Shown here: positions 5,265-6,887 of the stretch, in pieces
Layout of the letters: every line of letters starts with the position of its first letter
Numbering within the stretch: the first letter of the stretch is position 1
Assembly: GCA_964552395.1 (NCBI GenBank)
Contig: CAZKGM010000076.1
Location: 1-6,887 of the forward strand
Length of the DNA stretch: 6,887 bases
Direction of reading: 5' to 3'
DNA from: JAJDNH01 sp964552395
Lineage (GTDB): Bacteria > Acidobacteriota > Thermoanaerobaculia > Thermoanaerobaculales > Sulfomarinibacteraceae
Program-made: the position numbers and the translations under genes
The notes under the pieces: generated by a model
Seen by the model: only the letters and a program-made list of their open reading frames with translations
What the model was told of the DNA's origin: nothing
The model's database searches: none

Positions 5265-6689
5265 ATGTCTCAGGCGAGACAAACGGCTATTTTGGAGCAG
5301 GGAGACCGGGCTACCACGAGCCGCAGCGTGCGGGCGAGTGGCGTGCACGAGGCAGTGCACGGGCTGGCCCATCGCCGGCTGCGCGCCGACGAGTGGTGGC
5401 GGAGGGTGCCGGCTTTCGCGGACGTCGATGAGACAACGTTCCTGGATCACACGTGGCAGCTGCGCCACACCGTGAAGACCCCCGACAGGCTGATGGAGGT
5501 GCTGCAGGACCTGGTCAGCGAGGCGTTCTGCCGCGACGTCGAGGAGGGTTTCAGACTCGCGCCGATGAGCGTCCGCGTGACGCCGTACATCCTCAGCCTC
5601 ATCAACTGGGAGGATCCGCTCAACGATCCGCTGCGGCGGCAGTTCATCCCGGTCGGGTCGACCCACGAGGAGGACCACCCGCTGCTGACGCTCGACTCGC
5701 TCAACGAGCAGGGCGATGCCGCGACCCCGGGGCTGGTCCACCGCTACGCCGACAAGGCGCTGCTGCTGGCGCTCGACACGTGCCCGGTGTACTGCCGGTT
5801 CTGCACCCGCTCGTACGCCGTCGGCCTCGACACGGAAAACGTCGAGAAGCTGGCGCTGCGCCCGAACCCACGGCGCTGGGAGGAGGCGTTCGCGTACCTC
5901 GAGGCGCACCCGGAGATCGAGGACGTCGTAATCTCCGGCGGCGACGTCTACAACCTGGGGCCGAAGCACCTGCGGACGATCGGCCACCGGCTGCTCGACA
6001 TCCCGCACATTAGGCGGTTCCGGTACGCAACCAAGGGGATCGCGGTCATGCCGCAGAAGATCCTCAGCGACGGCGATTGGGTCGACGCCCTGACCGAGGT
6101 CGCCGACCGGGGCCGAGGGGAGGGCCGGCACATCGCGGTGCATACGCACTTCAACACCGCCCGCGAGATCACCCAGCACTCGAGACGCGCCGTCAAGGAG
6201 CTCATCCAGCGCGGCATCACGGTGCGCAACCAGGCGGTGCTGCAGCGTGGGGTCAACGACACCGAGGCGGGCATGATCCTGCTCACCAAGCGGCTGTCCT
6301 ACATCAACGTCGAGCCGTACTACGTCTACATGCACGACCTGGTGAGCGGGGTCGAGGACCTGCGGACCTCGCTGGCGACGGGCATCCGTCTCGAGAAGGC
6401 GGTGCGCGGCGTCACCGCCGGCTTCAACACCCCAACGTTCGTGGTCGACGCCCCGGGTGGCGGCGGCAAGCGGGAGATCCACTCCTTCGAGGCGTACGAC
6501 CGGACCTCCGGCGTCTCGGTCTACACCGCGCCGTCGGTGAAGCCCGGCGAGCAGTTCGTCTACGTCGACCCGCTCTCCGTACTGCCGGAGTCGGGGCGCC
6601 GCCTGTGGCGCGGTTCGGACGGGCACCGGGAGTTGGTGCGGCGGACGCTTGACGCCGCCCGCGCGAATGAGCGGATTCTGAGCGCGTAG
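5265..6689 (+). CDS. kamA: KamA-family radical SAM/PLP aminomutase (lysine 2,3-aminomutase-like)
   Basis: The 474-residue product is a cytosolic radical SAM enzyme expected to shift an amino group from C2 to C3 of an amino acid, as in L-lysine to beta-lysine. The iron-sulfur motif is C173-P-V-Y-C177-R-F-C180. The SAM-binding GGD is at 225-227. The PLP-binding lysine is K402 in DAPGGGGK. D358 (YMHDL) and D395 lie 44 and 7 residues before that lysine, exactly as D293 and D330 do in the clostridial lysine enzyme, where they hold the lysine side-chain amine. This favours lysine or another basic substrate over glutamate. Differences from the clostridial enzyme are about 48 extra residues before the Cys motif and loss of all four zinc-binding Cys (the only other Cys is C89). 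A segment FRYATKGIAVMPQKI also differs. No beta-lysine acetyltransferase (ablB) is in the window, so an osmolyte role is unproven. EpmB-type EF-P modification is unlikely given the length. Substrate is uncertain; family is firm. Confidence 0.9.
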   Translation: MSQARQTAILEQGDRATTSRSVRASGVHEAVHGLAHRRLRADEWWRRVPAFADVDETTFLDHTWQLRHTVKTPDRLMEVLQDLVSEAFCRDVEEGFRLAPMSVRVTPYILSLINWEDPLNDPLRRQFIPVGSTHEEDHPLLTLDSLNEQGDAATPGLVHRYADKALLLALDTCPVYCRFCTRSYAVGLDTENVEKLALRPNPRRWEEAFAYLEAHPEIEDVVISGGDVYNLGPKHLRTIGHRLLDIPHIRRFRYATKGIAVMPQKILSDGDWVDALTEVADRGRGEGRHIAVHTHFNTAREITQHSRRAVKELIQRGITVRNQAVLQRGVNDTEAGMILLTKRLSYINVEPYYVYMHDLVSGVEDLRTSLATGIRLEKAVRGVTAGFNTPTFVVDAPGGGGKREIHSFEAYDRTSGVSVYTAPSVKPGEQFVYVDPLSVLPESGRRLWRGSDGHRELVRRTLDAARANERILSA

Positions 6690-6698
6690 CGCTGGAGG

Positions 6699-6743
6699 CC
6701 CGGCGGCGATCTCCTGCGAGCAGCGGTAGAGCCGCCCGGGTTT
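6699..6743 (+). terminator. Weak candidate terminator after the kamA-type gene
   Basis: CCCGGCGGC (6699-6707) pairs with GCCGCCCGGG (6731-6740), giving 9 bp with one bulged C (6736). It is followed only by TTT (6741-6743). The 23-nt loop can form a small CTGC/GCAG hairpin (6714-6723). The stem starts 10 nt after the stop codon. The long loop and short T-run make it a poor intrinsic terminator; it may equally be a processing or Rho-related site. Confidence 0.4.
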
Positions 6744-6753
6744 CGGCAGATCC

Positions 6754-6768
6754 GCGGCCTGTGGCCGC
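6754..6768. repeat. Perfect 6-bp hairpin GCGGCC / GGCCGC
   Basis: GCGGCC (6754-6759) and GGCCGC (6763-6768) enclose a 3-nt loop TGT. It is the second of four stem-loops after the kamA-type gene. No T-run follows. Its role is unknown, and a short GC stem can arise by chance in this composition. Confidence 0.5.
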
Positions 6769-6795
6769 ACCCCGGAATTCTGCGTTGCTCCGGCG

Positions 6796-6824
6796 GCCGT
6801 CTGGGGCTGCCGCCCCAGCCGTCT
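6796..6824. repeat. Tetraloop hairpin flanked by direct repeat GCCGTCT
   Basis: CTGGGGC (6801-6807) and GCCCCAG (6812-6818) form a perfect 7-bp stem with the loop TGCC. The heptamer GCCGTCT occurs at 6796-6802 and again at 6818-6824, overlapping both edges of the stem. This could be a structured RNA element or part of an intergenic repeat. Confidence 0.6.
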
Positions 6825-6828
6825 CTCA

Positions 6829-6887
6829 GCTCCGGCGGTCGCACGGCCACGAGGACCGATCGGTGTCTTCGTGGCGACCGCCGGAGC
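6829..6887. repeat. Long imperfect palindrome with 14-bp perfect outer arms
   Basis: GCTCCGGCGGTCGC (6829-6842) is exactly inverted at GCGACCGCCGGAGC (6874-6887). Inside, CACGA (6848-6852) pairs with TCGTG (6869-6873) after a 5-nt bulge, and the palindrome ACCGATCGGT (6855-6864) lies near the centre. The whole could fold as a 59-nt hairpin and may extend past the window edge. It may be a bidirectional terminator (no T-run is visible), a REP-like or MITE-like repeat, or a structured RNA. Confidence 0.7.

Larger units (their letters stand above)
6787..6887. repeat. Decamer GCTCCGGCGG present three times (two direct, one inverted)
   Basis: GCTCCGGCGG occurs at 6787-6796 and 6829-6838, and as its inverse CCGCCGGAGC at 6878-6887. 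Three exact copies of a decamer in 101 bp are more than expected from GC content alone. The layout suggests a repeat element or an RNA with alternative pairings. The region has no convincing coding frame. Confidence 0.6.

Noticed and set aside
5196..6770. Minus-strand open frame of 524 codons
   Set aside because: It is the antisense shadow of the KamA-type gene, starts inside the AT-rich promoter region, and its product has no recognisable motif.

Overview
The window is GC-rich, with dense and mostly non-overlapping genes and high third-position GC. The clearest gene content matches the 'proteobacterial dedicated sortase' (Pds) system, so the source is most likely an outer-membrane (Gram-negative-type) bacterium. 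The phylum cannot be fixed from the sequence. A high-GC proteobacterium or an environmental lineage such as Acidobacteriota or Myxococcota would fit, and this is only a guess. No RNA genes, transposases, CRISPR arrays or phage genes were seen.

Layout. Positions 2036 to 1, minus strand: a secreted VIT + von Willebrand A protein that ends in an LPKTA sorting signal and a hydrophobic segment cut by the window edge. Positions 2037-2235: a divergent intergenic region with helically phased TGGC repeats, a small hairpin and a probable leaderless promoter for the next gene. Positions 2236-2943 and 2946-4514, plus strand: an OmpR-type response regulator and a membrane histidine kinase 2 bp apart, recognised as the PdsR/PdsS pair and related to ChvI/ChvG. 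Positions 4555-5133: a small two-helix membrane protein with a DUF3592-like C-terminal domain, probably the last gene of that operon. Positions 5134-5264: a strikingly AT-rich control region with a near-consensus sigma70 promoter, an 8-bp inverted repeat bracketing it, and a leader hairpin. Positions 5265-6689: a KamA-family (lysine 2,3-aminomutase type) radical SAM/PLP enzyme. Positions 6690-6887: a non-coding tail with four successive stem-loops and a decamer present three times.

How the parts may work together. PdsS is inferred to sense an envelope condition and phosphorylate PdsR. PdsR may then control the divergent sortase substrate and its own operon from the shared 200-bp intergenic region. 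The substrate is exported, and a dedicated sortase, expected just left of position 1, would process it at LPKTA. The KamA-type gene has its own promoter and looks like a separate transcription unit, with no evident functional tie to the sortase system.
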